From NCBI GenBank assembly GCA_020426505.1, contig JAGQPX010000161.1:1-46945 (forward strand): DNA of 46,945 nt, read 5' to 3'. Position numbers and translations under genes: made by a program. The notes beneath the pieces were generated by a model. That model saw only the letters and a program-made list of their open reading frames with translations. It was not told the DNA's origin and did not search any database. Below are positions 34,769 through 42,488 of the stretch, one piece after another. The number at the start of each line of letters is the position of its first letter. Position 1 is the first letter of the stretch. This stretch comes from Planctomycetaceae bacterium. GTDB taxonomy: Bacteria > Planctomycetota > Planctomycetia > Planctomycetales > Planctomycetaceae.

Positions 34769-35979
34769 AACGGACCACAATGATGAACGATGTTGGAATC
34801 CGGCGATTTGCGATCGTCATTGCAATCAGCGCTTACGTTCAAAATGCAGATCAGATTGACGCTGGTCAACTGGAGTTTGAACGGGTCCAGATCTCGAATG
34901 AGTATTTCGCCGAGGGAGCCGGGTACGGCGACTTCAATAAAGATGGAGTGACGGACGTCGTTTGCGGGCCGTATTGGTGGGCGGGGCCGGAGTATCAGGA
35001 GCGGCACCAGTTCTATGACGGACATGCGTTTCCGAACGACAGTGGGTACTCCGACAACTTCTTCTCGTACGGGCACGACATCAACGGTGACGGCTGGTCG
35101 GATGTGTTGCGGCTCGGTTTTCCGGGAACGCCCGCCTACTGGTATGAGAACCCGCAGGGGAAAGCGGGCGATTGGACGCGGCACGAGGCAATTGCTGCTG
35201 TCGACAATGAGTCACCGGGGTTCACAGATATCAATGGTGACAAGGTCCCGGACATCATCTGCTCAATGGCTGGGCGACTGGGCTATGCAACAATCGATCC
35301 GAAGAACCCAACGGAGCCTTGGCCTTTTCATTCCATCTCGGACGCCGGTCCGTGGCAGCGGTTCACACATGGTCTGGGTGTCGGCGATGTCAACGGCGAT
35401 GGGCGGTTGGATATGCTCACGTCGACCGGCTGGTACGAGCAACCGGAGTCTCTTGAAAATGATCCACTGTGGGAGCCGCATCCGTACGCCTTCTGCCCCG
35501 GTGGTTCACAGATGTTCGCATATGACTTCGACGGAGACGGCGACAACGACGTCGTTACAAGTCTGGAGGCTCACAAGTGGGGACTGAACTGGTTCGAGAA
35601 CGTGCAGGGAGATGACGGCTCGATCGACTTCCGACCGCATGTGATCATGGGCGAGAAGCCGGACCAGAATGCCGAGGGGATCGCCTTCTCGCAAATGCAC
35701 GCACTCGACCTTGTCGACATGGACGGCGACGGCCTCAAGGACATTGTCACGGGTAAGTGTTACTGGGCCCATAATGGCCACGACCCCGGCGCCCGCGACC
35801 CAGCCGTACTCTATGTCTTCCGCACCAATCAAGACAGCGCCGAGGTGAAGTTTCCAGCGGTGCAGGTCGACGACGACTCCGGAGTCGGCCGGCAGATTTC
35901 GATCGCCGACGTCAATCAGAATGGACGACCTGATATCATCGTGGCGAACAAGAAGGGCGTATTCGTCTTTCGGCAATGA
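34765..35979 (+). CDS. Secreted FG-GAP/VCBS-repeat protein
   Basis: This 404-residue protein is translationally coupled to the upstream gene (ATGA overlap). A probable signal peptide ('FAIVIAISAYVQNADQ') is followed by at least five FG-GAP/VCBS units whose calcium-binding loops are visible: 'DFNKDGVTDVV', 'DINGDGWSDVL', 'DINGDKVPDII', 'DVNGDGRLDML', 'DFDGDGDNDVV', 'DMDGDGLKDIV' and 'DVNQNGRPDII'. These predict a calcium-stabilised beta-propeller acting outside the cytoplasm. Such proteins are numerous in planctomycetes, often near degradation clusters. No catalytic domain is evident. Confidence 0.92.
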   Translation: MKRTTMMNDVGIRRFAIVIAISAYVQNADQIDAGQLEFERVQISNEYFAEGAGYGDFNKDGVTDVVCGPYWWAGPEYQERHQFYDGHAFPNDSGYSDNFFSYGHDINGDGWSDVLRLGFPGTPAYWYENPQGKAGDWTRHEAIAAVDNESPGFTDINGDKVPDIICSMAGRLGYATIDPKNPTEPWPFHSISDAGPWQRFTHGLGVGDVNGDGRLDMLTSTGWYEQPESLENDPLWEPHPYAFCPGGSQMFAYDFDGDGDNDVVTSLEAHKWGLNWFENVQGDDGSIDFRPHVIMGEKPDQNAEGIAFSQMHALDLVDMDGDGLKDIVTGKCYWAHNGHDPGARDPAVLYVFRTNQDSAEVKFPAVQVDDDSGVGRQISIADVNQNGRPDIIVANKKGVFVFRQ

Positions 35980-35984
35980 AACAA

Positions 35985-36117
35985 CGTTAGCCGCGAGGCA
36001 ACGCCGATCGCCTGTGTGGGAGCCATTGAAATTGGCTTCGATGAGTACTTTGAGTGATATCCCTGTTCACTCACATAACCACGTCGACCGAGGCGCTCGG
36101 CGTTGCCTCACTGCTAA
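35985..36117. repeat. Inverted repeat family with GAGGCAACGCCGA arms, copy 2
   Basis: The left arm 35985-36016 (CGTTAGCCGC, GAGGCAACGCCGA, TCGCC) and right arm 36091-36117 (AGGCGCTCGGCG, TTGCCTCACTGCTAA) are inverted copies, about 75 bp apart. The same arms flank the element at 12338-12434. It occupies nearly the whole gap between the FG-GAP gene and gltX. Confidence 0.68.
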
Positions 36118-36150
36118 ATCTGATTTCGCAACTCTTTGAAGAACACGACG

Positions 36151-37716
36151 ATGACCGTTCGCACGCGTTTTGCGCCGTCTCCCACTGGTTACATGCACAT
36201 TGGTGGCATGCGGACAGCATTGTTCAACTGGTTGTGGGCCAGACACAACGAAGGGCAGTTCATCCTGCGGGTTGATGATACTGATCAGCAGCGGAATCTC
36301 GACGAGGCACTCGCTCCCATTCTGCATGCCTTTCGCTGGCTCGGTCTCGACTGGGACGAAGGACCGGAGAAAGGGGGACCACATGCCCCGTACTTCCAGT
36401 CCAAGCGAGGTCACCTGTATCGGCAGGCGGTCGAGTTGCTGTTGCAACAGGGCAAAGCCTACCGGGACTTTGATCCCCCCGAGGTCACTCAAGCAGACCG
36501 TGAGGCTGCGGAGAAGGAGAAACGCCCCTTCCTCAACATTCGTCGCTCACTCGATCTCTCGGACGCAGAGCGAGAGCAGTATCTCGCAGAGGATCGCCCG
36601 CATGTGATCCGCTTTCTCGTTGATCGGGAGTCGAAGGTCGAGATTGACGATCACATTCGTGGGCATGTGGAGTGGGACTGTGGATTGATCGCTGATCCGG
36701 TGATCTGCCGTGGTGACGGATCGCCTCTCTACAATTTTGCCACCGTCGTTGATGATGCCCAACTGGAAATCACGCACGTCATCCGGGCGGAAGAGCATCT
36801 GACGAACACAGCCGTGCAGGCCATGTTGTTTGATGCGTTAGGATACGCCCGGCCGGAGTTCGCACACATTCCGTTCGTTGCAGCTCCTGGGTCGAAGGAG
36901 AAACTCTCCAAGCGAACGAAGAAACTGGAGAAGTATCGCACCAGTCCGCAGTTTCAGAAACTGTTTCAGATTGCGGACGATGTGTTACCCAAGATCGGAC
37001 TGAAGCCGGGCGAAGAGATGAACCCGGTGATGGTGGCCTACTACGAAGCAGTTGGCTTTCTCCCGGAGGCAATCCTCAACGGACTCTCACGACTGGGCTG
37101 GTCGTTTGATGACAAGACCGAAAACATGTCACTCGATTTCGTGACCGAGCACTTCACGCTCGACCGCGTGGTCAAAGGCCCTGCTGGTCTCGATCCTGAC
37201 AAACTTCTCGCCTATCAGGAATACTGGATGGGGCAGCGATCAGTCGAGGAGAAGGTCGACGCGTGCCTGCCGTTTCTGGAGAAAGCGGGATACATCGACT
37301 CGCCCATTGATGCGGCTGAGGTGCGGTTCGTGACACATCTGGTCGAAGCTCTCGGTGACCGCATCAAGCTGTTCAGCGATATTCTGCAATACGATGAATA
37401 CTTCGTCAGCGATGCAGACATGACCTACGATGAGAAGGCATTTGAGAAACGTCTTCGCAAGCCGGAAGAGGCCGGGATGTTGCTCAGGGAGTTCCGCGAA
37501 GAGTTGGCCGCAGCAAAGTCATTCGATGCCGACGAACTCGATGCGTTGCTGCACGAGTGGGTGGACTCGAAAGGCATCAAGATCGGCCAGGTCATCCACG
37601 CCCTGCGGGTCGCAACGACCGGCAAGCCTGCTGGACCCGGCATGTTTGATTGCCTCGCCCTCTTGGGCAAAGACCGCTGTCTGGCCCGTATCGACCGGGC
37701 GCTGGAGCAGATCTGA
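36151..37716 (+). CDS. gltX: Glutamate-tRNA ligase
   Basis: This 521-residue class I aminoacyl-tRNA synthetase charges tRNA-Glu (or tRNA-Gln in a transamidation pathway). I start it at ATG 36151, giving the standard 'MTVRTRFAPSPTGYMHIGGMRTALFNWL' N-terminus (in parts); the frame extends to a TTG at 36136. HIGG is the HIGH motif and 'GSKEKLSKRTKK' contains the KMSKS equivalent. 'RVDDTDQQR' and 'DDAQLEITHVIRAEEHLTNT' are further family blocks. The C-terminal anticodon-binding helical domain is complete. It is convergent with rpsU, 24 bp apart. The preceding gap is filled by an inverted repeat. Confidence 0.96.
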   Translation: MTVRTRFAPSPTGYMHIGGMRTALFNWLWARHNEGQFILRVDDTDQQRNLDEALAPILHAFRWLGLDWDEGPEKGGPHAPYFQSKRGHLYRQAVELLLQQGKAYRDFDPPEVTQADREAAEKEKRPFLNIRRSLDLSDAEREQYLAEDRPHVIRFLVDRESKVEIDDHIRGHVEWDCGLIADPVICRGDGSPLYNFATVVDDAQLEITHVIRAEEHLTNTAVQAMLFDALGYARPEFAHIPFVAAPGSKEKLSKRTKKLEKYRTSPQFQKLFQIADDVLPKIGLKPGEEMNPVMVAYYEAVGFLPEAILNGLSRLGWSFDDKTENMSLDFVTEHFTLDRVVKGPAGLDPDKLLAYQEYWMGQRSVEEKVDACLPFLEKAGYIDSPIDAAEVRFVTHLVEALGDRIKLFSDILQYDEYFVSDADMTYDEKAFEKRLRKPEEAGMLLREFREELAAAKSFDADELDALLHEWVDSKGIKIGQVIHALRVATTGKPAGPGMFDCLALLGKDRCLARIDRALEQI

Positions 37717-37740
37717 AGTTCGAGCCAGGGTCGACGACGC

Positions 37741-37938
37741 TCAGTTTCCGCCAGAGAGACGCTGCATGCGGGCGCGGCGTTCGGCACGACGCTTGGCGCG
37801 GCGTTTGATGTCACTCGGCTTTTCGTAGTACTCGCGGCGGCGCATCTCTTTCTTGATGCCGCTGTGCTCAACCGCCTTGCGAAACCGCCGGACGGCGTCC
37901 GCGATCGACTCATTTTCACGTAACCGAAGCTTAACCAC
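37741..37938 (-). CDS. rpsU: 30S ribosomal protein bS21
   Basis: This 65-residue bS21 starts at GTG 37938: 'MVKLRLRENESIADAVRRFRKAVEHSG' (in parts), then 'KKEMRRREYYEKPSDIKRRAKRRAERRARMQRL'. The start is settled by GGAGA 5 bp before the GTG; the frame continues to a TTG at 37950 but that site has no ribosome-binding sequence and overlaps the GGAGA. bS21 is a small basic protein of the 30S platform involved in initiation near the anti-Shine-Dalgarno. It is monocistronic with a promoter-like site at 38014-38042. Confidence 0.96.
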   Translation of the reverse strand: MVKLRLRENESIADAVRRFRKAVEHSGIKKEMRRREYYEKPSDIKRRAKRRAERRARMQRLSGGN

Positions 37939-38013
37939 GCATGTCTCCAAGAGTTAGGGAGTACCTCGTTGATCCCGCAACGGACGAACACCTGGACCGC
38001 TGGGGAATCGGAG

Positions 38014-38042
38014 ATGATAGACAAAACGTTCCGAAAACGCAA
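38014..38042 (-). promoter_or_regulatory. Sigma-70-type promoter for rpsU
   Basis: On the minus strand TTGCGT and TATCAT are separated by exactly 17 bp (-10 matches TATAAT in 5 of 6; -35 only in 3 of 6). The start would be near 38007, 70 bp before the rpsU GTG. The rest of the gap to 38203 shows nothing else convincing. Confidence 0.42.
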
Positions 38043-38203
38043 AGCGAGACTGTGAAAGTTGATGTGAGATGTGGCGTCGACGATCTGGATCGAAAATGAC
38101 GGTGCTGGTATTGTCAACTGAGGGCACGCTACAGTGACATCTTCTGAGAGCCACTTCCCCGTCAAATCTCTGACACCACTGCCCCTGATTGCCGGAAACG
38201 GAC

Positions 38204-39010
38204 ATGAGAGAGCCGCTGATTGTGCTGAGCGTTGTGCTGATGTCCCTCAGTAGTGCCGTGCATGCACAGGATGTCACGCCCTTACCGCAGGCACATGCTC
38301 ATAACGACTATCACCACCAGCGACCGCTGCACGACGCATTGGATTGCGGGTTTACCAGTGTCGAAGCAGACATCTTCCTGGTCGATGGTGAGTTGCTCAT
38401 CGGGCACGATCGCTCAGAGTTGCGACCAGAACGGACGTTGCAGAAACTGTATCTTGATCCGTTACGAGAGTGGGTTGTGGAGCACGACGGCCATGTCTAT
38501 GCAGAGGAAATGCCGTTTGAGCTGCTGCTTGACATCAAGACTCGAGGGAAATCGACGTATGAGGCGCTCGATCATGTCCTCGCCGGATATGCAGAACTGT
38601 TCACGCGGGTTGAGAAGGGAGAGGTGATCGAAGGGCCGATTCGAGCTGTCGTTTCGGGGAACCGGTCGCGGCAGGTGATCGATGCCGACGAGACGCGGTT
38701 CGTCGGAGTCGATGGTCGGCTGTCGAATCTGGGAGATGCTGATCCGCCCCATCTTCTGCCTTGGATCAGCGACCGCTGGGGATCGCATTTCAAGTGGGAT
38801 GGCAAAGGAGAGATGCCGTCCGCTGAGAAAGAGAAGTTGAAACAAATCGTCCAGCAGGCGCATGCAGAAGGGCGAGCCGTCCGGTTCTGGGCGACTCCGG
38901 AGACGCATGAGATGTGGGAGGTCCTCGCCGATGCGGGCGTGGACAAGATCAACACGGACGACTTGGACGGACTGCAAGACTTTCTGATCGCGCGGAATGC
39001 TAATCAATAG
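38204..39010 (+). CDS. Secreted PI-PLC/GDPD-like phosphodiesterase
   Basis: The 268-residue product starts at ATG 38204 with GGAAACG upstream (an in-frame TTG lies at 38189). A signal peptide ('LIVLSVVLMSLSSAVHA') precedes a TIM-barrel phosphodiesterase of the PI-PLC/GDPD superfamily, close to the fungal AIM6-like group: 'AHAHNDYHHQRPLHDALDCGFTSVEADIFLVDGELLIGHD' (in parts; HAHND and VEADIFL..GELLIGHD are the metal and catalytic His/Glu/Asp motifs), 'LLLDIKTRG', 'RAVVSGNRS' and C-terminal 'AVRFWATPETHEMWEVLADAGVDKINTDDL'. It probably hydrolyses phosphodiesters outside the cytoplasm; the substrate is unknown. A hairpin follows at 39017. Confidence 0.88.
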   Translation: MREPLIVLSVVLMSLSSAVHAQDVTPLPQAHAHNDYHHQRPLHDALDCGFTSVEADIFLVDGELLIGHDRSELRPERTLQKLYLDPLREWVVEHDGHVYAEEMPFELLLDIKTRGKSTYEALDHVLAGYAELFTRVEKGEVIEGPIRAVVSGNRSRQVIDADETRFVGVDGRLSNLGDADPPHLLPWISDRWGSHFKWDGKGEMPSAEKEKLKQIVQQAHAEGRAVRFWATPETHEMWEVLADAGVDKINTDDLDGLQDFLIARNANQ

Positions 39011-39016
39011 GTCCAT

Positions 39017-39035
39017 GACCGTTCTGCGAACGGTC
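39017..39035. terminator. Hairpin after the phosphodiesterase gene
   Basis: GACCGTTC-TGC-GAACGGTC is a perfect 8-bp stem with a 3-nt loop, 7 bp after the stop codon. A run TTTTG lies about 8 bp further on. It is a plausible intrinsic-type terminator with a weak tail. Confidence 0.5.
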
Positions 39036-39179
39036 GCTAAGCGTTTTGAATAGCCGTCAGTCGCAGATCGACGCTGGACCAAAAGGCTCGAATCTGTTTC
39101 GCTCTTGACGGGTCATATCGTGTCACTCACCATAGAGGTTCGAGATCCATGTCTCGATGCGGTCCCACCTGAGAGTCTG

Positions 39180-39200
39180 CGGCGGTGATATCATCCGCCG
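39180..39200. promoter_or_regulatory. Dyad upstream of the DUF1592 cytochrome gene
   Basis: CGGCGG (39180-39185) and CCGCCG (39195-39200) flank TGATATCA, itself a palindrome. The dyad lies 27 bp before ATG 39227 and could be an operator for the downstream module. There is no second copy in the window. Confidence 0.35.
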
Positions 39201-39226
39201 TCCCACCGACTGAATTTCCAAGTCTC

Positions 39227-41107
39227 ATGTTTCGAAAGTCACTCCCTGCGCTGATTGGTCTGATGATCACGGTTCCTTCGGGGTTCGTGATGGCTGACGA
39301 TTCAGACGGAACAGACTTCGCCCGGGACATCCGACCTTTCCTGCGATTTCACTGCGTGGACTGTCACAGCGGTGACGAGCCCGAAGGGGGAGTGTCGCTG
39401 GAGACCTACGAAGACTCCGCTCGCGTGCAGACCGACTTCGAGGTGTGGGAGAAAGTGCTGCGTGTGCTCGATGCCCGGGAGATGCCGCCTGAGGACTCGC
39501 CTCAGCCTCCGGATGCTGAGTACCTCGCCGTCATCGGTCACATCGAAGCGGAACTCGCAACCTTCGATTGCACGGGACCTCCATCGCCGGGACGCGTCAC
39601 GATTCGTCGCCTCAACCAGGTCGAGTACAACAACACGATTCGCGATCTTGTCGGCATCGACTTCCAACCGGCGGATGACTTTCCGTCGGACGATGTGGGC
39701 AATGGATTCGACAACATTGGCGATGTACTAACGATCTCACCCCTGCTGATGGAGAAGTATTTCGACGCGGCTGAGTCAATCGCGGATCGTGTTCTCGCAG
39801 ACAAGGATGCATTCGATCGTCTGATCATACAAAAGGTGCAGGACGATGATCTCGACAAGAAGATCGCAGCTGCGCAGGTGAATCTCAGGGCCTTTGCCTC
39901 ACGGGCCTTTCGCCGACCTGTGAGCGACGAGGAGCTGGAGCGCCTGTTCGGTCTGGTGCTGTTCGCATTCGATCAAGGCAGCTCCGATGAGGAGATTTGG
40001 AAGTCCGTGCTGAGCGCCGTTCTGACGTCGCCGCACTTCCTGTTCCGCGTTGAGCATGACCCCGACCCGGGCGACGAGGACGGCATCCGCTCGCTCGATG
40101 ATTACGAACTCGCTTCTCGGCTGTCGTACTTTCTGTGGAGCACGATGCCGGACGAAGAGCTGATTCGCCTCGCCGGTGAGGGAACGCTGCACGAGCCGGA
40201 GGTACTCAAAGCACAAGTCGGGCGGATGCTTGATGATCCGATGTCGATCTCGCTCGTGGACAACTTCGCAGGTCAGTGGTTGCAGCTGCGGGATCTGGCT
40301 CATCTGCAACCGGACCCGTCGCGATTTCCGTCAGTCGACGAAACCTTGCGAGCCGACATGCGTCGCGAGACGGAGTTGCTGTTCGAGACGATCATGCGAG
40401 AGAACCGCAGCGTGCTTGATCTGTTGCGGGCCGACTTCACGTTCGTCAACGAACGGCTGGCCTCACATTACGGCATGCCAGATGTGACGGGTGAGCAGTT
40501 CCAGAGAGTCATTCTGCCGGACAATCGACGGGGCGTGCTGACGCATGCGAGCGTGCTGCTGCTCACCTCAAACCCGACACGCACATCACCCGTCAAACGG
40601 GGCAAATGGATTCTCGACAACATCCTCGGAGAGCCGCCACCATTGCCTCCCGCCGGTGTTGAAGAGCTCAAGGAGGCGGACGAAGCCCTCGGTTCCTTGC
40701 GTGAAAGGTTGGCCGAACACCGAGAGAACGTGTCGTGTGCGGTCTGCCACCGCCGGATGGATCCGCTCGGTTTTGGTTTGGAAAACTTTGACGCTGTGGG
40801 GGCGTGGCGCGATCAGGACGGCCCGTATCCCATCGATTCCTCGGGAACATTGCCGGGTGATGTGCAATTCAACGGACCGGTCGAGTTGATCAACATCCTC
40901 GTTGAGAGCAAGCGGGACGCATTTTGCCGGTGTCTGGCCGAAAAACTGCTGACTTACGCACTCGGTCGGGGTTTATCCTCTCAGGATCGTTGTGCAGTGG
41001 ATAAGATACTGGAAGAGGCCCGAGCGGATGATGATCGCTTCCGGACACTCATCGAAGCGATCGTGACGAGTGATCCGTTCCTGTCGCGTGAAGCCCAGAA
41101 GGACTGA
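39227..41107 (+). CDS. Planctomycete cytochrome-C protein with DUF1587/1592/1588/1585 domains
   Basis: This protein of about 626 residues starts at ATG 39227 (an earlier in-frame ATG at 39185 adds residues before the signal peptide). The signal 'SLPALIGLMITVPSGFVMA' is followed by a PSCyt-type haem motif FHCVDCHSGD (C43-VD-C46-H47). The order of PSD domains is typical: 'RRLNQVEYNNTIRDLVGIDFQPADDFPSDDVGNGFDN' (in parts; DUF1587), 'FASRAFRRPVSDEELERLF' and 'LTSPHFLFRVE' (DUF1592), 'FVNERLASHYGMPDV..QFQRV' to 'CAVCHRRMDPLGFGLENFDAVGAWR' (DUF1588, with a second CxxCH) and 'CLAEKLLTYALGRGL' (DUF1585). It is an exported haem protein. It is encoded 2 bp before the DUF1552 gene, its usual partner. 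Confidence 0.95.
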   Translation: MFRKSLPALIGLMITVPSGFVMADDSDGTDFARDIRPFLRFHCVDCHSGDEPEGGVSLETYEDSARVQTDFEVWEKVLRVLDAREMPPEDSPQPPDAEYLAVIGHIEAELATFDCTGPPSPGRVTIRRLNQVEYNNTIRDLVGIDFQPADDFPSDDVGNGFDNIGDVLTISPLLMEKYFDAAESIADRVLADKDAFDRLIIQKVQDDDLDKKIAAAQVNLRAFASRAFRRPVSDEELERLFGLVLFAFDQGSSDEEIWKSVLSAVLTSPHFLFRVEHDPDPGDEDGIRSLDDYELASRLSYFLWSTMPDEELIRLAGEGTLHEPEVLKAQVGRMLDDPMSISLVDNFAGQWLQLRDLAHLQPDPSRFPSVDETLRADMRRETELLFETIMRENRSVLDLLRADFTFVNERLASHYGMPDVTGEQFQRVILPDNRRGVLTHASVLLLTSNPTRTSPVKRGKWILDNILGEPPPLPPAGVEELKEADEALGSLRERLAEHRENVSCAVCHRRMDPLGFGLENFDAVGAWRDQDGPYPIDSSGTLPGDVQFNGPVELINILVESKRDAFCRCLAEKLLTYALGRGLSSQDRCAVDKILEEARADDDRFRTLIEAIVTSDPFLSREAQKD

Positions 41108-41109
41108 CC

Positions 41110-42468
41110 ATGCTGAACCGAAATTCACTTTCCCGACGCACAGCCTTGAAGGGTTTGGGCGTGTCACTGGCGATGCCCTGGCTTGACGCCATGCGGCCGG
41201 GACGGGCGGCACTTGCAGCCGAAGCGGTTTCATCAGGTGCGCCGAAACGGATGGCGTTCCTGTTCGTGCCGAACGGCATCAATCTGGCCCACTGGACTCC
41301 CAAACAGACCGGATTCGGTTACGACCTTCCCTCGACCCTCGCCCCCTTGGCGAATGTGAAGGATGACATGCTCGTCCTCTCGGGACTCACTCAAGACAAA
41401 GGCCGCGCGAACGGCGACGGTCCTGGCGATCATGCCCGTGCGGCATCGGCTTACCTCACGGGGGCTCAACCTCGCAAAACGGATGGGGCCGACATCCGCG
41501 TAGGAGTCTCCGTCGATCAAGTCGCTGCTCAGCACATTGGCACCCAAACCAAGTTTGCATCGCTGGAGTTGGGATGCGAACGGGGACGTGGAGCAGGTAA
41601 TTGCGACTCCGGTTACAGCTGTGCCTACTCGTCCAATATCTCCTGGGCGTCCGAAACTCAGCCGATGGGAAAAGAGGTCAACCCGCGAGCTGTCTTCGAT
41701 CGCCTGTTCGGCGAAGGCACATCCAAGCAACAGGACGAATCGCAGCAACGACGAATCGCCCTCCGCAAGAGTATTCTCGATTTTGTCGCTGACGATGCCC
41801 AGCGACTGCACGCTCAGCTGGGTCGCAACGACCGACGCAAATTGGACGAGTATCTCACGGGAGTCCGCGAGATTGAACGTCGCATGGAGCTGGCGTCACA
41901 GTCAACAGAGAGCGATGCCACGATTGGTTTTCGTGGTCCGAATGATGTGCCCAATGACTACGGCGAGCACTTGCGGCTGATGTGTGACATGCTGGTCCTC
42001 GCATTTCAGACTGACTCGACCCGTGTAGCCACGTTCATGTTCGCCAACGCGGGCAGCAATCGCAGTTACCAGCAAGTCGAAGTGCCTGACGGACATCACG
42101 CCCTGTCGCATCATGGCAGCAATCCGGAGAAGCTCGAAAAACTACGGCGGATCAACCAGTTTCACACCGAGCAACTGGCCTACATGCTCAACAAGATGAA
42201 GTCGATCCCCGAAGGTGACGGCACACTGCTCGACAACTCCATGATCGTTTACGGCAGTGGCCTCAGCGACGGCAACCGGCATAACAACGAGGACCTGCCG
42301 ATTCTGCTCGTCGGCGGAGGCGGAGGCACCATCGACACGGGACGACACGTCGTCTACGAACAGGAAACACCGCTGAACAATCTGTTCCTCTCGATGCTGG
42401 ACCGCATGGGAGCCCCCGTCGATTACCTCGGCGACAGCACTGGCCGTCTCGCCGGGCTCACTCTCTGA
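41110..42468 (+). CDS. DUF1552 Tat-exported protein
   Basis: This 452-residue protein starts at ATG 41110 (AAGGAC upstream), 2 bp after the DUF1592 stop. The N-terminus is a Tat signal ('LSRRTALKGLGVSLAMPWLDAM'). DUF1552 markers: 'KRMAFLFVPNGINLAHWTP', 'LTQDKGRANGDGPGDHARAASAYLTGAQPRKT', 'SLELGCE', 'CAYSSNISW', 'NPRAVFDRLFG', 'SILDFVADDAQRLHAQLGRNDRRKLDEYL', 'HHALSHHG' and 'YGSGLSDGNRHNNEDLPILLVGGG' (in parts). The fold is thought to be sulfatase/phosphatase-like, as in DUF1501. The DUF1592-DUF1552 pair is one of the most repeated planctomycete modules. No substrate is established. Confidence 0.95.
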   Translation: MLNRNSLSRRTALKGLGVSLAMPWLDAMRPGRAALAAEAVSSGAPKRMAFLFVPNGINLAHWTPKQTGFGYDLPSTLAPLANVKDDMLVLSGLTQDKGRANGDGPGDHARAASAYLTGAQPRKTDGADIRVGVSVDQVAAQHIGTQTKFASLELGCERGRGAGNCDSGYSCAYSSNISWASETQPMGKEVNPRAVFDRLFGEGTSKQQDESQQRRIALRKSILDFVADDAQRLHAQLGRNDRRKLDEYLTGVREIERRMELASQSTESDATIGFRGPNDVPNDYGEHLRLMCDMLVLAFQTDSTRVATFMFANAGSNRSYQQVEVPDGHHALSHHGSNPEKLEKLRRINQFHTEQLAYMLNKMKSIPEGDGTLLDNSMIVYGSGLSDGNRHNNEDLPILLVGGGGGTIDTGRHVVYEQETPLNNLFLSMLDRMGAPVDYLGDSTGRLAGLTL

Positions 42469-42488
42469 TGGCGACGCAAGGTGATCGC

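Noticed and set aside
39134..39148. tRNA T-arm-like string (GAGGTTCGAGATCC)
   Set aside because: No T-stem pairing of proper length and no D-arm, anticodon arm or acceptor stem can be placed around it.
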